Part shown: in pieces, positions 1 to 12,034 of the stretch
Layout: each line of letters starts with the position of its first letter
How positions within the stretch are numbered: the stretch's first letter is position 1
Source of the DNA: Archilochus colubris
Lineage: Eukaryota; Chordata; Aves; Apodiformes; Trochilidae
Assembly (NCBI GenBank): GCA_023079485.1
Contig: CM041083.1
Span: forward strand, 58,801,847-58,865,846
Direction: 5' to 3'
Length of the DNA stretch: 64,000 bases
Notes under the pieces: model-generated
Seen by the model: only the letters and a program-made list of their open reading frames with translations
Told to the model about the DNA's origin: nothing
The model's database searches: none
Program-made: the position numbers and the translations under genes

Positions 1-2254
1 TTTTTTATTAATTCTAGAGAAGTTTCTATATAAAAATTTATATGCTATATAAAGATATCGGTAGTTACATATATAATTAGTATGTATCAATGCGTATTTC
101 TGTTAGTAAAGAAATTTAAAAGTAAAAAAACCCAACAGCAAAAACTGTTCCAACCTTTTTACCCTCCTTATTTTGCTGTTGTAGTTTAGCACAGGTTAGG
201 TTTCTTAACCCAGTCAGGTTTTGAAAGTTCTCAGACTGGTTTAATCCTGATGTTATATATGAGATCACAGATGTAGGCATTCTTTTTTACTAAGATATTT
301 AAAGACAAAACTTTGCTAGTATTAACGTTAAAAAAACAACTACTGTAACTATCAAATGTTCTTCCAAAGTTGCCCTAAGAAACCATTCTTATGGTGCTAA
401 TTCAGTGCAGTCTGAGATAGGAGCTGAGTCACATAATGCATTTTAATGTGAAAGTAACCTGACTATAATTTAGGTTGCTGTTTAGACTCATCTGTCAAGG
501 AATGTTTGCTTTCAATATTTTTTTATGTCTCTTACTTCTTTTAATGTTTTTTTTATTTCTCTTCTATTAGCCCAGAGATTACTTGTCAGGTTTGCTAACT
601 CTAGACTGCACATATAAATTAAGTTTCAGGTTTCATTGCCAAACAAATAATTCTGAACATTTAAGAGACTGATTCATTCATTTCTGACACTAAAATCGCC
701 TCCCTTTTGTAAGGAGTAAGACAGGATGTTACTTGAAAATCTTCTTTACCTATCATTCCTCTGTTAAAGCCTCTTTCCCTCCTAATCTCTCGCCCCAAAT
801 TAACTGTGTAAATGATGAGTGCAGTACATGAGCTGTGCAAGACAGAATCTATTATTAGTTCTATAGTTTATTCGTTTTAGTTATAATTATTAGTTCTAGT
901 ATATATAGTTGTACTTTGTACAAAAAATACTTAGATTTCATTTATATTATGAGAGATGTTAAGGAACATACTCATGCATTTTTTGTGTTCCTTGCATATT
1001 GCTGCCACAATCACTCTTACGTTCCCCATATCCTTCCCAGCCTCTGCTTTGTAATCCCTTCATTCCCCTCCTCCCCAAATCCTCTTCTAGCTGACCTTGC
1101 TGTCCTTTCATCTCTCATCAGATTGCTCTCTCTGCTACTACTTACAGCTTATCCACGGAGAAAGATAGTGCTCCCTCAAACATGATAAGTGTGATCTGAA
1201 CTTGCTACAGCAAGGGGCTCCTCATCCCCAGTGCAGACCTTTTGAAAGGGCATTACTCTGGTTTACTCCCAGTTGTGCCTTCAGCAGCGTGTGTTCAAGA
1301 CCTTTGTATCCAAGTGTTTTCTTCTCACTGTGTCTCTTGTCTTCAGCTGTACGAGGCAAGATGAGATGCTTGCTTTGGGGATGCCAGATGGAATTTAGGT
1401 TTTTGAAACGTACCTCGTTTGTGTCCATACTCGGAGTCAGTGCAGTCACCTGGTGTACTGTAAATTCATGTTTTGTTTTAGTGTAAGCAGATTTTTTCCA
1501 GATGGCAAGCCTATAAACTCGGGCTTTTGTTTTGTTTCTCTCTTGTTTTGTTAAAAAATGTGTGTTACTGAACAAATGCAGAATTAGCCCCTTTCTATCC
1601 TGCAACAATGATTGTCCCTAACTCGGGATAGTGTTTCTCAGATATGTAAAACAGCTATTGAGTACAGAACAACCTCATCTTTTTGATTTAAGTAATTTTC
1701 TCCTGCTGCTTCCTCAGTTGACACATTTTCTAGGCACTGGTCATTCACAGGGTCCTCACAGGTGTACAGTAACAGGCAAGCCAGACAGAAATGGGGAAGG
1801 TGAAAGCAGTAGTATCTCTGTGTATTGATAGTATGGAAAAATGACAGCTGGGAAGAGAATGATTTGCCTGTTGTCCCTTAGGAAATTGATGGAAAGGCAA
1901 GGAAAGAGAAGCCAATTCTGTTGACTTCCAGTTCTGTGTTTTTTCTCCCTGCCACCTTCCATTTAAGTTTCTAACCACTAGTACCATAGAATAGAAGGAG
2001 GGTAAGACTTTTTAATGGATACTCAAAAGATTTTGAAAATCCCTGGATTTGTGACAGTCCAGCGATTTTGTGTATATTCATTTTGTGCTCCATAAGAGGA
2101 ATTACTCATTGACACAAGAGAAGAACAGTGGCAGCAGATAGAAGCATCTCCATGCTGCTTTTCCCCCTGTTCTTTGCCTCTTTTGCTTTCTTGTCTTTTC
2201 TGGGATTATCAACTTTGTTCGGAAAGTACAATAATGCTTTTTACCTTTTTCCAG
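1..2254 (+). other. KIAA1549: Presumed last intron of KIAA1549
   Basis: AT-rich sequence with no exon I can recognise. It ends in a clear acceptor, with a T-rich tract and CCAG at 2251-2254, feeding the KIAA1549 last exon. Short open frames here (for example 916-1185 and 1202-1486) show no domain, repeat or membrane pattern and look like chance. The penultimate KIAA1549 exon may lie here unrecognised or upstream of the window. The intron assignment is inferred from the acceptor. Confidence 0.55.
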
Positions 2255-2509
2255 ACACATATGCATGGACACCAAGAATATTCCTCCTCACCAGTATTCC
2301 AGATGCCGAGGACTTCAGCCAGGCAGCCTTCAGCACCCCCTGCTCAGCTTCCACACAACAACCTTCAGGGCCAGGGCCATTGCTACACCACCAGTTCCAC
2401 TGAGGACCTCCAGCCAGGTCACTCTTCAGCCTCTCTTATCAAAGCAATTAGAGAAGAACTTCTACGACTTTCTCAGAAACAGACAACAGTGCAGAACTTC
2501 CATAGTTGA
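2255..2509 (+). CDS. KIAA1549: KIAA1549, last coding exon (C-terminus)
   Basis: The exon opens in phase 0 after TTTTTCCAG and encodes 84 residues, then TGA at 2507-2509. The peptide starts [20 protein letters not shown], passes through a Pro/Gln/Ser-rich stretch ([11 protein letters not shown]), and ends in the conserved tail [20 protein letters not shown] followed by LLRLSQKQ and QNFHS. I recognise this tail as the C-terminus of the KIAA1549 family. The family includes large membrane-associated proteins of poorly known role. KIAA1549 is preferred over its paralogue KIAA1549L because TMEM213, ATP6V0A4 and SVOPL follow, as in other vertebrates. The exon lies tail-to-tail with TMEM213. All earlier exons are upstream of the window or not recognised. 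Confidence 0.88.
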   Translation, partial: THMHGHQEYSSSPVFQMPRTSARQPSAPPAQLPHNNLQGQGHCYTTSSTEDLQPGHSSASLIKAIREELLRLSQKQTTVQNFHS

Positions 2510-5130
2510 TTTAGCATTCCCTTGCAAATCTGCCAGGTATCTGCTTCCTATGGAAGCAAAGACTTAGAGGAAATCAGCAATGTCGTTCTCTCAAAAGAAT
2601 GAACTTTCACAGCTCTGTTGACAATACTCTGGAAAAAAAAATGAAAGAGGCAGAAAAATGAGGATAGTGAGGAGAGACAGGAGACAAAGAGGGAAAATCA
2701 TCAGTGTCATCACAAGTCATATTACTTAACCTGCTGATATTATGGTGCTCCTCTTCTCTCTCTACCCTCATTTAGTCTAACAAATAAATAAAACCTTAGG
2801 TCACAAAGTCAATACTCCAGCAACAAAGAAATCACAGGAACAAACTCTTAAGTATTATAGAGCCCTTTTTGTAAGGAAGTAGGTGAAGGTTTGCATAAGC
2901 TGAGATGACATTTTGCAAGAGATGACAAGTACTCTGATCTCTCCAGTGCTTATGGGGAACTGGTCTGTGTTGCTGTTCAGCAAGATTATAAACTGCATCA
3001 GCTCAAGGGAGTTAAAGGTGTGATCCCACACAGGAATCACTTTGGCTGTAAGGAACAATGGGACTACTTAGAAAAATGGTCTTTGAGCTACTTGTAACAA
3101 ACTGGAACAATAATTGTTATAGCTCTGTGCTTCCAAATGGAGCTACCCTCTGCACTCTTCCTTGTTTTCCTTCTGGTGCTGAAGCTTCAAGTGTTCCTTC
3201 ATCTTCAATGTTTGCAAAGTGAAACATTGGCCTTGTATAAGAAAATATCTTTAGACTTATTCAGGCTGGAAGAGCAAAGCAAAGCATCCAAACAGAAGGG
3301 GCTTGGTATTTATTTTGTTTAAAAATTATTGAAAACTGGGAGAAGAATACTTAGCCACAGTTGAATCTGGGGAAATGTGTATGTGTATCTTTAAAAAATA
3401 CATTTACATACTCTATGCTCTTGCAAGAACCAGTGATAAAATGTTGCCACTCTGTAGTTTGCTTTGTGGACAGAAACAAATCCAGCCTGACTGGTACAGG
3501 GTCACCAGCATTACATTATAAATTGATGTCCTAAATCATTGCTTATGTTTGGATCTGAATAATTTTAGTGAAAGTCAGTGACAGTTTAGAGCATTAACAT
3601 AGGCTTAGATTTGCGGTTTTGAGACAGTTTCTATATTTATACTTGTTTCCACTGTCCCCCTGGACAGAAGGTAAGCATTAGCTCCATGGGAAGAATGGTA
3701 CATGCCATGGAACTCTTTGTCGCTGTTTTTTCCAGAGTTTTAATTTAATATTAGCTACAAATTTACTAATATTTGGCCACTGCATACCTGTAACTGACAT
3801 AATACATACAGAAATTTTACTTAAGTCATGATTTGTTGGAGTGTTTTTATTTTCAGGTCAAACTGAATTACACCTAAGTGGCACAGAGATAGAGGGTAAG
3901 CTCAGTGTTTGTGAGGAGGCTTGGAAGCCTTGCCCTAGAGAAACAAAAAGCAAAACTATTTGATGCTACAGTTTGGGTATTACCAATGCTAGCAGATGGC
4001 AGCCACAAAAGGTCTAAGGAAAAGCCATTTCCCAGTGAGATCTTTGGGCAGTCGATCAGGGTAAGGGCTGCATTTGCATCACTGGGGTAAAAATGGCATG
4101 GGTAAAATACAGGTATATGGCACTGGTATGGTGTGGTGTGTAGTATGTTATAGTGGCTGCCAAATCTGTCCCTGGTTCTGGAGCACAGTTCAAGAACTCT
4201 AACAAGACTCAGACTGAAACAAAAAACAGGTAGGAGGACACCACGGAAGAACTCATTGTTCATGAAGTATGTAAATAGTATTCATTGCCAAAGCCAAAAC
4301 TAGGAAGCAACTGGCTGCTCATTAATATAGAAAAGAAGGTGGTATGTTTTCCCTCTTTATTAGGAAGCTTAGTTATGTTTCTGTTTACCCATGATCATCA
4401 AAAGGCTTTGTGAAATTGTTTTGCAGGACTTACTGCAATGAAGCAGTCTAAATTAATTTACAGTTCCCTGGTCAGTACTTAAAGCCCTCATGGGCACTGG
4501 TTGAGGTTTGAACAAAGTAAGAACACCAGCATGGTTGTGAAAAGCAGTACCAAAAGGTTATTATGTTTTTAATTTTTTAAACTTTTTGTGTGATAATAAA
4601 TTCTAGGATAAAAATTAAAAAAAAAAAAAAGAATATTTTCTGCCAAGTTTGTAAATATGAGTGTTGCCAATACTTCTGCAAAATGTCAAGTTTTGCAAAA
4701 TGAAGAGTGTTTCAGGCAATGTTCATCTGGTCTTATTGACAGTGCTGAAGACTGACTGTTCCTAAATGTTCCTATTAAACCCATCTCTTTCATAGTCCAC
4801 AACTTTCTCCAGCTTGGTTCTGCAGTGAGGTAAGAGGCAAATGTGCTTATAATATAAGCACATTACTGTGACTTCATTTAAAGAAAATGCAGGCTTCTAG
4901 AAAGTAAGTTTGTTGTCTGGCTGCTGGTTCCAACTATTTAAGAAGGAATATGAAGTAAGAGCTTTGAAAGTTCGAGGTACTAAAACCATTTCTCATCCAT
5001 TTTTGATAGTGAAGGTAATGATACTGTGATATTCCATCTTTTTATGTTTGGAAGAATAACCTTTTCCTTTTCAGTCCTAAATCTTATGAAGAACATGTAA
5101 AGGACAAATAAATACTGGTAAATAAAAGAG
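2510..5130 (+). other. KIAA1549: Presumed KIAA1549 3' UTR with candidate poly(A) signals
   Basis: There is no coding sequence after the KIAA1549 stop. Canonical AATAAA hexamers are seen at 2783-2788 and 2787-2792 (overlapping pair), 4595-4600 (followed by a genomic A-run ending near 4630), 5107-5112 and 5121-5126. Another lies further on at 8698-8703. I recall the mammalian KIAA1549 3' UTR as several kb long, so any of these could be used. The end given is the last hexamer of the cluster, not a proven transcript end. Confidence 0.4.
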
Positions 5131-6199
5131 GTTTTCTGATGCAAAAATTCCTCTTAAAAACCTTACAAGTTCATGGGAAAGGACAGTGAAACAGAAGAAG
5201 TCAGCCCTGGTTGGAAGTTATGTTCTCAGAATGGCTGGCAACTTGACCCACCTGTTCAGAGAAAAAGTGGTATAGCACAGTCTGTATCTTCATGTATTAA
5301 AGAAAAGTCAGGCATAAAGCACCAGTTCCAAGGATGGTCTTAACATGGGAGATGCAGACTTCACATTCTCCAAGTACTGGAAAAGCTGGGTTTTTCATGT
5401 GCTGCAAAGGGACCCTGTGGAATCCACTTGCCAAATTGTGTGTTTCAACTTGGGAATTCAGGGAAAACTGTAAGCTTCTGCATCCTCATGTGCTTGAGCA
5501 CTTTCTCAATTTTCTTTTTTCATTTTTTTTTTTTTAAACTTGAACTATCCTGAATTTAAGTATCTGTTAATGAATCTACCAGTGTCTGAAAACACTGATC
5601 AGATGAGTAGTTGGTACAGGTACAGAAAGCTGTTACCAAAAGTTACAGCCATTTCCATGATGAAGCCATCTGGCTCATGGAATACTCAGGCTCTTCTCTT
5701 CCTTCACAATTTCCCTTGACATTTGTGTTTAGTCTGTGTTTAGTTTGGCATATAGAAGAGTTTGGCGAGATGAGAGCTATATAATTTAGCTTGGATGGTT
5801 TTCTTTTCTTTTCTGTGGCCAACAGGTTGACCCCTAGCCTGTTTCTTTATTATCTTTGGAGCTAAGTGAAATTTTACAATTAATTTTCATACACGCAGTT
5901 CAAAGAGCAGGGCACACTTCACTACTATAAAATACTCCCTCCCAGGAGAGATTCTAGTATCACACAGTCCTGTCAGTGACTGTGCCCATATAACTCAAGA
6001 AAGAAAACCTTGCTTTTAGGATGAGTGAATTGCATAGGTTCTATATTCATAATGTTAAATATGCATCCTTGGGAGCAGTAAGTGGAATTTCACTGACCTT
6101 TTGCAGCGTACTGTACAATGTAAGGTATAAGGATTTGGATCAAGCTTCATGAAGAGAAGCTGGAGAGCAGCAGCATCACACAAGATCTATGTATAGCCA
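5131..6199. other. Non-coding stretch, nothing recognised
   Basis: Ordinary AT-rich sequence, either distal KIAA1549 3' UTR or intergenic. It contains a T-run near 5520-5535. I see no exon, RNA gene or named repeat. Confidence 0.5.
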
Positions 6200-6282
6200 G
6201 TGTGGTAGTGCTAGGTCATGGACTGGACTTGATGATCTCAGAGGTCTTTTCCAGCCTCAGTAATTCTGTAATTGTGTGATCA
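6200..6282 (+). mobile_element. CR1 3'-end fragment
   Basis: This short relic contains the CR1 terminal block: GGACTTGATGATCTCAGAGG, then a diverged CTTTTCCAGCC, then the 8-bp tail units ATTCTGTAATTGTGTG. Only the last ~80 bases remain. It lies 5' of a longer CR1 copy in the same orientation and is more diverged from consensus than that copy, so it looks older. Confidence 0.7.
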
Positions 6283-6577
6283 GCTCTGCACACAAAGGAG
6301 CAGCTGGCAAGATGCTGGCCACCTTGGTATCATACACATTTATGCACAGATATACATCTCGCCCACAAATGCATATTCCTACTAAGTACTGAAGCCAGTG
6401 TCTTTAAATTAGGCCACTGACAGCAGGGCTACAGTGTTATCTGAGAAAATGACTGTTCACAGAGATGATAACTTCCCAAGAACCAAAACAGCTGACACTG
6501 CTTTGTGTCAACTCACAGCCTGGAAGCATGTTAGGTGGATTACACAAGGAACCTTTTATTAAGTCCAAGCGAAGGCA

Positions 6578-7183
6578 ACAGTTGTGGCCTGTATCAGGAA
6601 CAGCGTGGGCAGCAGGTCCAGGGAAGTGATTCTGCCCCTGTACTCAGCGCTGGTGAGGCCACACCTCGAGTACTGTGTCCAGTTCTGGGCCCCTCAGTTT
6701 AGGAAGGAGATTGAGGTCCTGGAGCGGGTCCAGAGAAGAGCAACCAGGCTGGTGAAGGGACTCGAGCACAGATCCTATGTGATGAGGCTGAGGGTGCTGG
6801 GGCTGTTCAGCCTGGAGAAGAGGAGGCTCAGGGGAGACCTCATCACTCTCTGCAACTCCCCGAAAGGACGGAGTAGCCAGGGAGGGGTTGGTCTTTTCCC
6901 AGGCAACTCTCAGCAAGACAAGAGGGCACAGTCTCAAGTTGTGCCGGGGAAGGTTTAGGTTGGATATTAGAAAGAATTTCTTTACAGAGAGGGTGATCAA
7001 GCATTGGAATGGGCTGCCCAGGGAAGTAGTGGATTCTCCGTCCCTGGAGATATTTCAAAAGAGACTGGATGTGGCACTCAGTGCCATGGTCTGGTAACTG
7101 CAGCAGTGGTTCAAGGGTTGGACTTGATGATCTCTGAGGTCCCTTCCAACCCAGCCAATTCTGTGATTTTATGATTCTATGTG
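6578..7183 (+). mobile_element. CR1 LINE, 5'-truncated, end of ORF2 and 3' UTR
   Basis: The sense strand encodes the C-terminal part of the CR1 reverse transcriptase protein: [20 protein letters not shown], then [20 protein letters not shown] and [20 protein letters not shown]. After a frameshift in the 6850-6900 stretch the frame continues with [20 protein letters not shown]. It ends with TTGATGATCTCTGAGGTCCC and tail units CTGTGATTTTATGATTCTATG. It is closely similar to the copy at 10.9-12.0 kb, suggesting the same subfamily. It is non-autonomous because of 5' truncation, which is usual for CR1. Confidence 0.93.
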
Positions 7184-10100
7184 ATATGGATGGCAGGAGG
7201 GAGCTGAACTAATTGTTTAATTCTTGCCCTCACCACATTCTCCCCTTTTCCAGCTTTCACGGAAGCAACGGGCATTTCCCATTCCATGTCTTATCTCGCA
7301 GTTCTTGGTTAACAGGTGCCTGTCCTTCAGAAAGCTCTGCCTTGGCCAAGGGCTTTCAAGTGGCAGGGTGAAGAATGTTTGTGACTTTGAGGTAGGAAGA
7401 TGTTCTGGGCCATATTTTTGCAGCAGTGAAGAACTGAATGGATTTTAATAACCCACGTCATCTGACTAGTGTTTTCTAAATATGGACATAAAGCTGAAAA
7501 TAGATAAGAAGAAAAAAGATGCCAATATGACTGTCAGAAGGCAAAGGACAGCAGCCAGGTCTCTGGGACCACCTGTGACAGTGTATTAAAAATAGAGAGA
7601 TAAAATCTTGGGCAGTCCCCCTGCCCTGATTAAAGCTGATTCCATACAATGCACACTTCTGTGCTGTCCTTAGCCACTTCCAGTGCTGGTCTATAAGAGT
7701 GTGAGGAGCATTTCTCATAAGTGAAACTCCCAAAAGCAGTTCACCAAGGCTACAGACTTTCTCCAGGACTGGCTAGATGTGCCTAAAGAAAAGCAGCAGC
7801 TTTTAAGTGCTTACGTTTGGACATAAAAATACAGTTCCCTTTCGTGGGTGGCATCTTTTCCCTATTCCTGTTAGATTTTATTTTTAAATGGACAGGAAAC
7901 CCTGGTGATGTATTCTACAGTCACCAGCCTGCTGTCATTCCTGTGTTCCACTATGTGTAGGTCCTAAAGACTGAAGAAGCAGGAATTAAGAATGAAAGTT
8001 TTTGTCAATGCTGATGAAGATTTGCTGTAGTTTTACAGTATTTTGGTGTGAGTGCACTTGGGTTCTTGAAAAGTCTGGTACCTTCCTCCTGGTGAGTTTT
8101 CCCTTGAAATGCAGCTTCTGTCAGAAGAACTATCCAAATTTTCTTTGGTATCTCTCTGACACTTAAGGAAGACAGAACAATCTCAGCTTGTTCAATAGGG
8201 TTGGTGATTCAGATCCAAATGTTGGTCTGTGTATTGTCCCTGGTCACATCTGCATGGCTTCCACTGAAACCCATTTAGTTGCACGTATACTTTGGAAGGA
8301 GAATTTATCCTGCAAATTCTTTAGTACAGTTTGGGGTGCACTTGGCAAGATGTGTCTGGTTTTGACGTACAAGTCTCAGAGTCAGTTTACTGACTGAGAG
8401 TGAGAAACTTCAGAAGCAAAAAGCCTGTGCAGTTGCACTGCCTTTTTAAAGAGACTTTTCTGGAATAGAGCTTCAGTCCTGAAGACTGATAGATTAAAAC
8501 AATTTGCATTAGTACTAGAAAAATACCCATTTCTTTGCACTTCATAATTTATAGAGCTGGAATGTTTTGTCTTGATTTTGTGTTACTTCTTGATACTCTA
8601 CATTTAAAATGTGTTTTCTTTTGTAATGGCCACTCCTGTTTAGTTTTGACCATAACTGGAAGTTTATGTTTAGGCTGTTACATCTTGCCTTAATGGGAAT
8701 AAAATGTTGGCACATTTGAACAAATGCTCTGAAGGTTCTTTTCAATCAAATGCTGAGCCTGTGTGGATCCCTGACATGGTGGGTTTCAAGTTTCAGAATT
8801 TTTGTCTTTCTCTTACTGCCACAAGTAGAGCAGTTGAAGTGAAATAAAAACTAAGAGAGTAAAAACAAAAGGTAAATGTTACTGTTTTGTATTTTCAGTT
8901 ATAATATAATGTACACTGTTCTGAAGAGCTGTGTCATGTTCCCATGAATACATGTAAGATTTCTGTCCCAAGGCTTCTTGGAAGTTGGTTTCCTCATCCA
9001 GACTGTTTTAATGTTTTAGTGCTGTGCATGATGTAAAGGAAGATTTTGTTTGTTTTTCAGGAAAAACTTCTTCATTATGAAGGGAAATGAATGCGGCATT
9101 ATATTTGTTATCTTTTGCTCTTGAAATGCAGATCTAAAAGGGACTCGACTAAAGACATATGCATTTTTAAAATACTGCAATATTAAAAAAAAATCAGGAG
9201 GCTTTTATCCTTGGATTCAAGGAAAGAATGGTAGATTAGGCACTCTCAGGAGTACAGCATAGTTGCCAAACCTGAAGATGTTCACGTGTGATGCAGTACA
9301 GATGATGTGGGCATCCACAAAGTCATGAACCAGTTACTGGATTTGTTAGTCCATGAAATCATGAATAAAATAGTTTCAGGTAAATTGCCTTAAATTGTGC
9401 ATAGAAGATTTCCTGTCAAGCTTCTCCATGGGTCAGTTTCATCCTTATGGTAGTTTCTGTCTTCTAGCTTGATGGTGGGAGCTTTAAACAAGAACACTTC
9501 AAGAATTCAAGATTAAAGGTGTGGAAACACCCATACAGGGGATTTGGAGGCCTGCAGACAAGTATTTACATTAGTGCTACGTTCTCCTCTACTTTGCTGC
9601 CATGTGGAAGAAAATTTGGTAGGACACTGGAAACAACAGGTTTGCTCTTGCAGAGTAGAACCACAAAAAAGTCAAGAGAAGGTGTTTGTCACTTCCAGCA
9701 GTCTCTCACTTCTGCCTGGGAGCAAAGAGCACCATTTCCTACAGCTTTGTACTGAAGAAGCATCAGCACTAGTTCCAAAGAGCACTATTTAGTCTTTTTT
9801 TAAGGATGAACTGATGTCTCTTACCTAATATTATCACACATCTGTACTAGGTGTTTATCACAGCTCAGCTAAAGCATGGTGGTTTCTTCATGTATTTGAG
9901 CCCAGAGGGTTGAATTAGAATTGAATGTTGTTGGGCTGATCTGATTTAAATATACATTATCTTGAACTGCCATGAAGAGGAAACAGCCTAGCAGAGATGG
10001 CTTTGCAGGTATCTCCCTTCTCTTCCCCTGTTTAGACAAAGCAGACTGTAACTTTTTCTCCAGAAACTGACACTGAAAAATTAACTTGGCTGCATGTTTA

Positions 10101-10904
10101 TAGTCATGTCATCTGGAAACCACAATCCTGGAAATGTGGTTCTGGTTCTCCCAGTGACTCACCAACCACAGCTCTGTGTGTTGGTACCACTTACTTTGTC
10201 TTCGTGATCAGATAAATCAGAGAGATTGGAAAAGCCACAGATAGATAGAAAGGGTATTAATAAAAATAACCAAGTCAAGAGAAATCATCAGAAGAGGCAG
10301 AGCTCACCAATATCATTGGTTGGGGGTCAGTTTGATTTCCAATTCCACACCGGAAAGAGAAAAGAAGGAAAGGTTGAGGCAAGTCTTTGTGGGGAATAAT
10401 GGGAAGAAACCTAATGTATTGAGTAAAGAGCTAATAATAAATGTAAAGCTAAAATGTCTGGAGGATGTGGCTATCAAAGAGCACAGAGGCAGAGAGGCAG
10501 CAGAAAGTTTAAGTAGGTCTCAGGGATCAGAGAAATGTCTTCTATATGCTTGTTTAAAAAAAAACAAAAAACAACCCCACAACAAAGAACAATGAAAAAA
10601 AAGCCATCTGAAATTTTAAGGGTGATTCTCTGTGTTTAAGGTGGTGCACAAACTCAGTAGTGAATATGTGAAGTTTATGGATAATACAATCAATGGGAGA
10701 AAGAAGAGTAGGGGAAAACCAGCGTAACTGTGATTCCAAGGGAAAAGTTGAAAAGGAAAGGTAGTAGAAGGGTATTATTGCATGAAACTATCTACAGTCC
10801 TCAGAGGATTAATATCCAATGGCAGAGAGTTCAGCTCTGTGTCAGCAGGGTGCTGTGTTTCACCTGTGAGCTGGGCAAAGGAGGGGAAGGGAGGATTGCA
10901 GTGC
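7184..10904. other. Non-coding interval, nothing recognised
   Basis: This lies between two CR1 copies. Candidate AATAAA occurs at 8698-8703 and could be a distal KIAA1549 poly(A) signal. Short open frames here have no supporting family signature. An A-run lies near 9184-9193 and another near 10556-10570. No exon or RNA gene is seen. Confidence 0.5.
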
Positions 10905-12034
10905 AATTGCTACATTCTGCTCCACAGCATCCTCCTGAAAAAGCTGTCAGCCCGTGGCTTGGACAGGAGCACCCTGTGCTGGGTTAGGAACTGGCTGGAG
11001 GGCCGGGCCCAGAGAGTGGTGCTGAACGGGGCTGCATCCAGTTGGCGGCCGGTCACTAGTGGTGTCCCCCAGGGATCAGTGTTGGGCCCAGTTCTGTTCA
11101 ATATCTTCACTGATGATTTAGATGAGGGGATTGAGTCCATCATCAGCAAATTCGCAGATGACACTAAGCTGGGGGGAGTGTCAATCAGCTGGAAGGCAGG
11201 AGGGCTCTGCAGAGGGACCTGGACAGACTGGAGAGTTGGGCTGATTCCAATGGGATGAGGTTCAACACGGCCAAGTGCCGGGTCCTGCACTTTGGCCACA
11301 ACAACCCCATGGGGAGCTCCAGGCTGGGCACAGAGTGGCTGAGAGCAGCCAGGCAGAAAGGGACCTGGGAGTCTGGATTGACAGGAAGCTGAACATGAGA
11401 CAGCAGTGTGCCCAGATAGCCAAGAAGGCCAATGGCATCCTGGCCTGTATCTGGAACAGCGTGGCCAGCAGGTCCAAGGAAGTGATTCTGCCCCTGTACT
11501 CAGCGCTGGTGAGGCCACACCTTGAGTCCTGTGTCCAGTTCTGGGCCCCTCAGTTCAGGAAGGATATTGAGGTCCTGGAGCAGGTCCAAAGGAGGGCAAC
11601 CAGGCTGGTGAAAGGACTCGAGCACAGATCCTATGTGATGAGGCTGAGGGATCTGGGGCTGTTCAGCCTGGAGAAGAGGTGGCTCAGAGGAGACCTCATC
11701 ACTCTCTACAACTCCCTGAAAGGAAGGTGTAGCCAGGTGGGGGTTGGTCTCTTTTGCCAGACGACTTTCAACAAGAGAAGAGGGCACGGTCTTAAGTTGT
11801 GCCAGGGGAAGTTTAGGTTGGATATTAGAAAGAATTTCTTTACAGAGAGAGTGATCAAGCATTGGAATGGGCTGCCCCGGGAAGTAGTGGATTCTCCATC
11901 CCTGGAGATATTTAAAAAGAGACTGGATGTGGCACTCAGTGCCATGGTCTGGCAACCGCAACGGTGGCTCAAGGGTTGGACTCGATGATCTCTGAGGTCC
12001 CTTCCAACCCAGCCAATTCTATGATTCTATAAAT
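10905..12034 (+). mobile_element. CR1 LINE, 5'-truncated, RT domain to 3' tail
   Basis: The copy starts inside the reverse transcriptase domain ([20 protein letters not shown]). It carries the RT blocks [20 protein letters not shown] and the catalytic-type box FADDTKLGG, then the C-terminal region through [32 protein letters not shown] and [16 protein letters not shown]. It ends with GATGATCTCTGAGGTCCC and ATTCTATGATTCTAT. The protein is split by at least two frameshifts: one just after FADDTKLGG near 11176, and one near 11340 before the long open frame ending at 11988. Without these the 3' half would be nearly continuous, so the copy is fairly young. Its 5' edge is approximate. Confidence 0.94.

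Noticed and set aside
10910..11518. 202-codon open frame on the minus strand
   Set aside because: It is the antisense shadow of the CR1 reverse transcriptase on the plus strand.
11275..11988. 237-codon open frame as a host gene
   Set aside because: The peptide is the CR1 ORF2 C-terminus ([28 protein letters not shown]), so it is listed as part of the mobile element.
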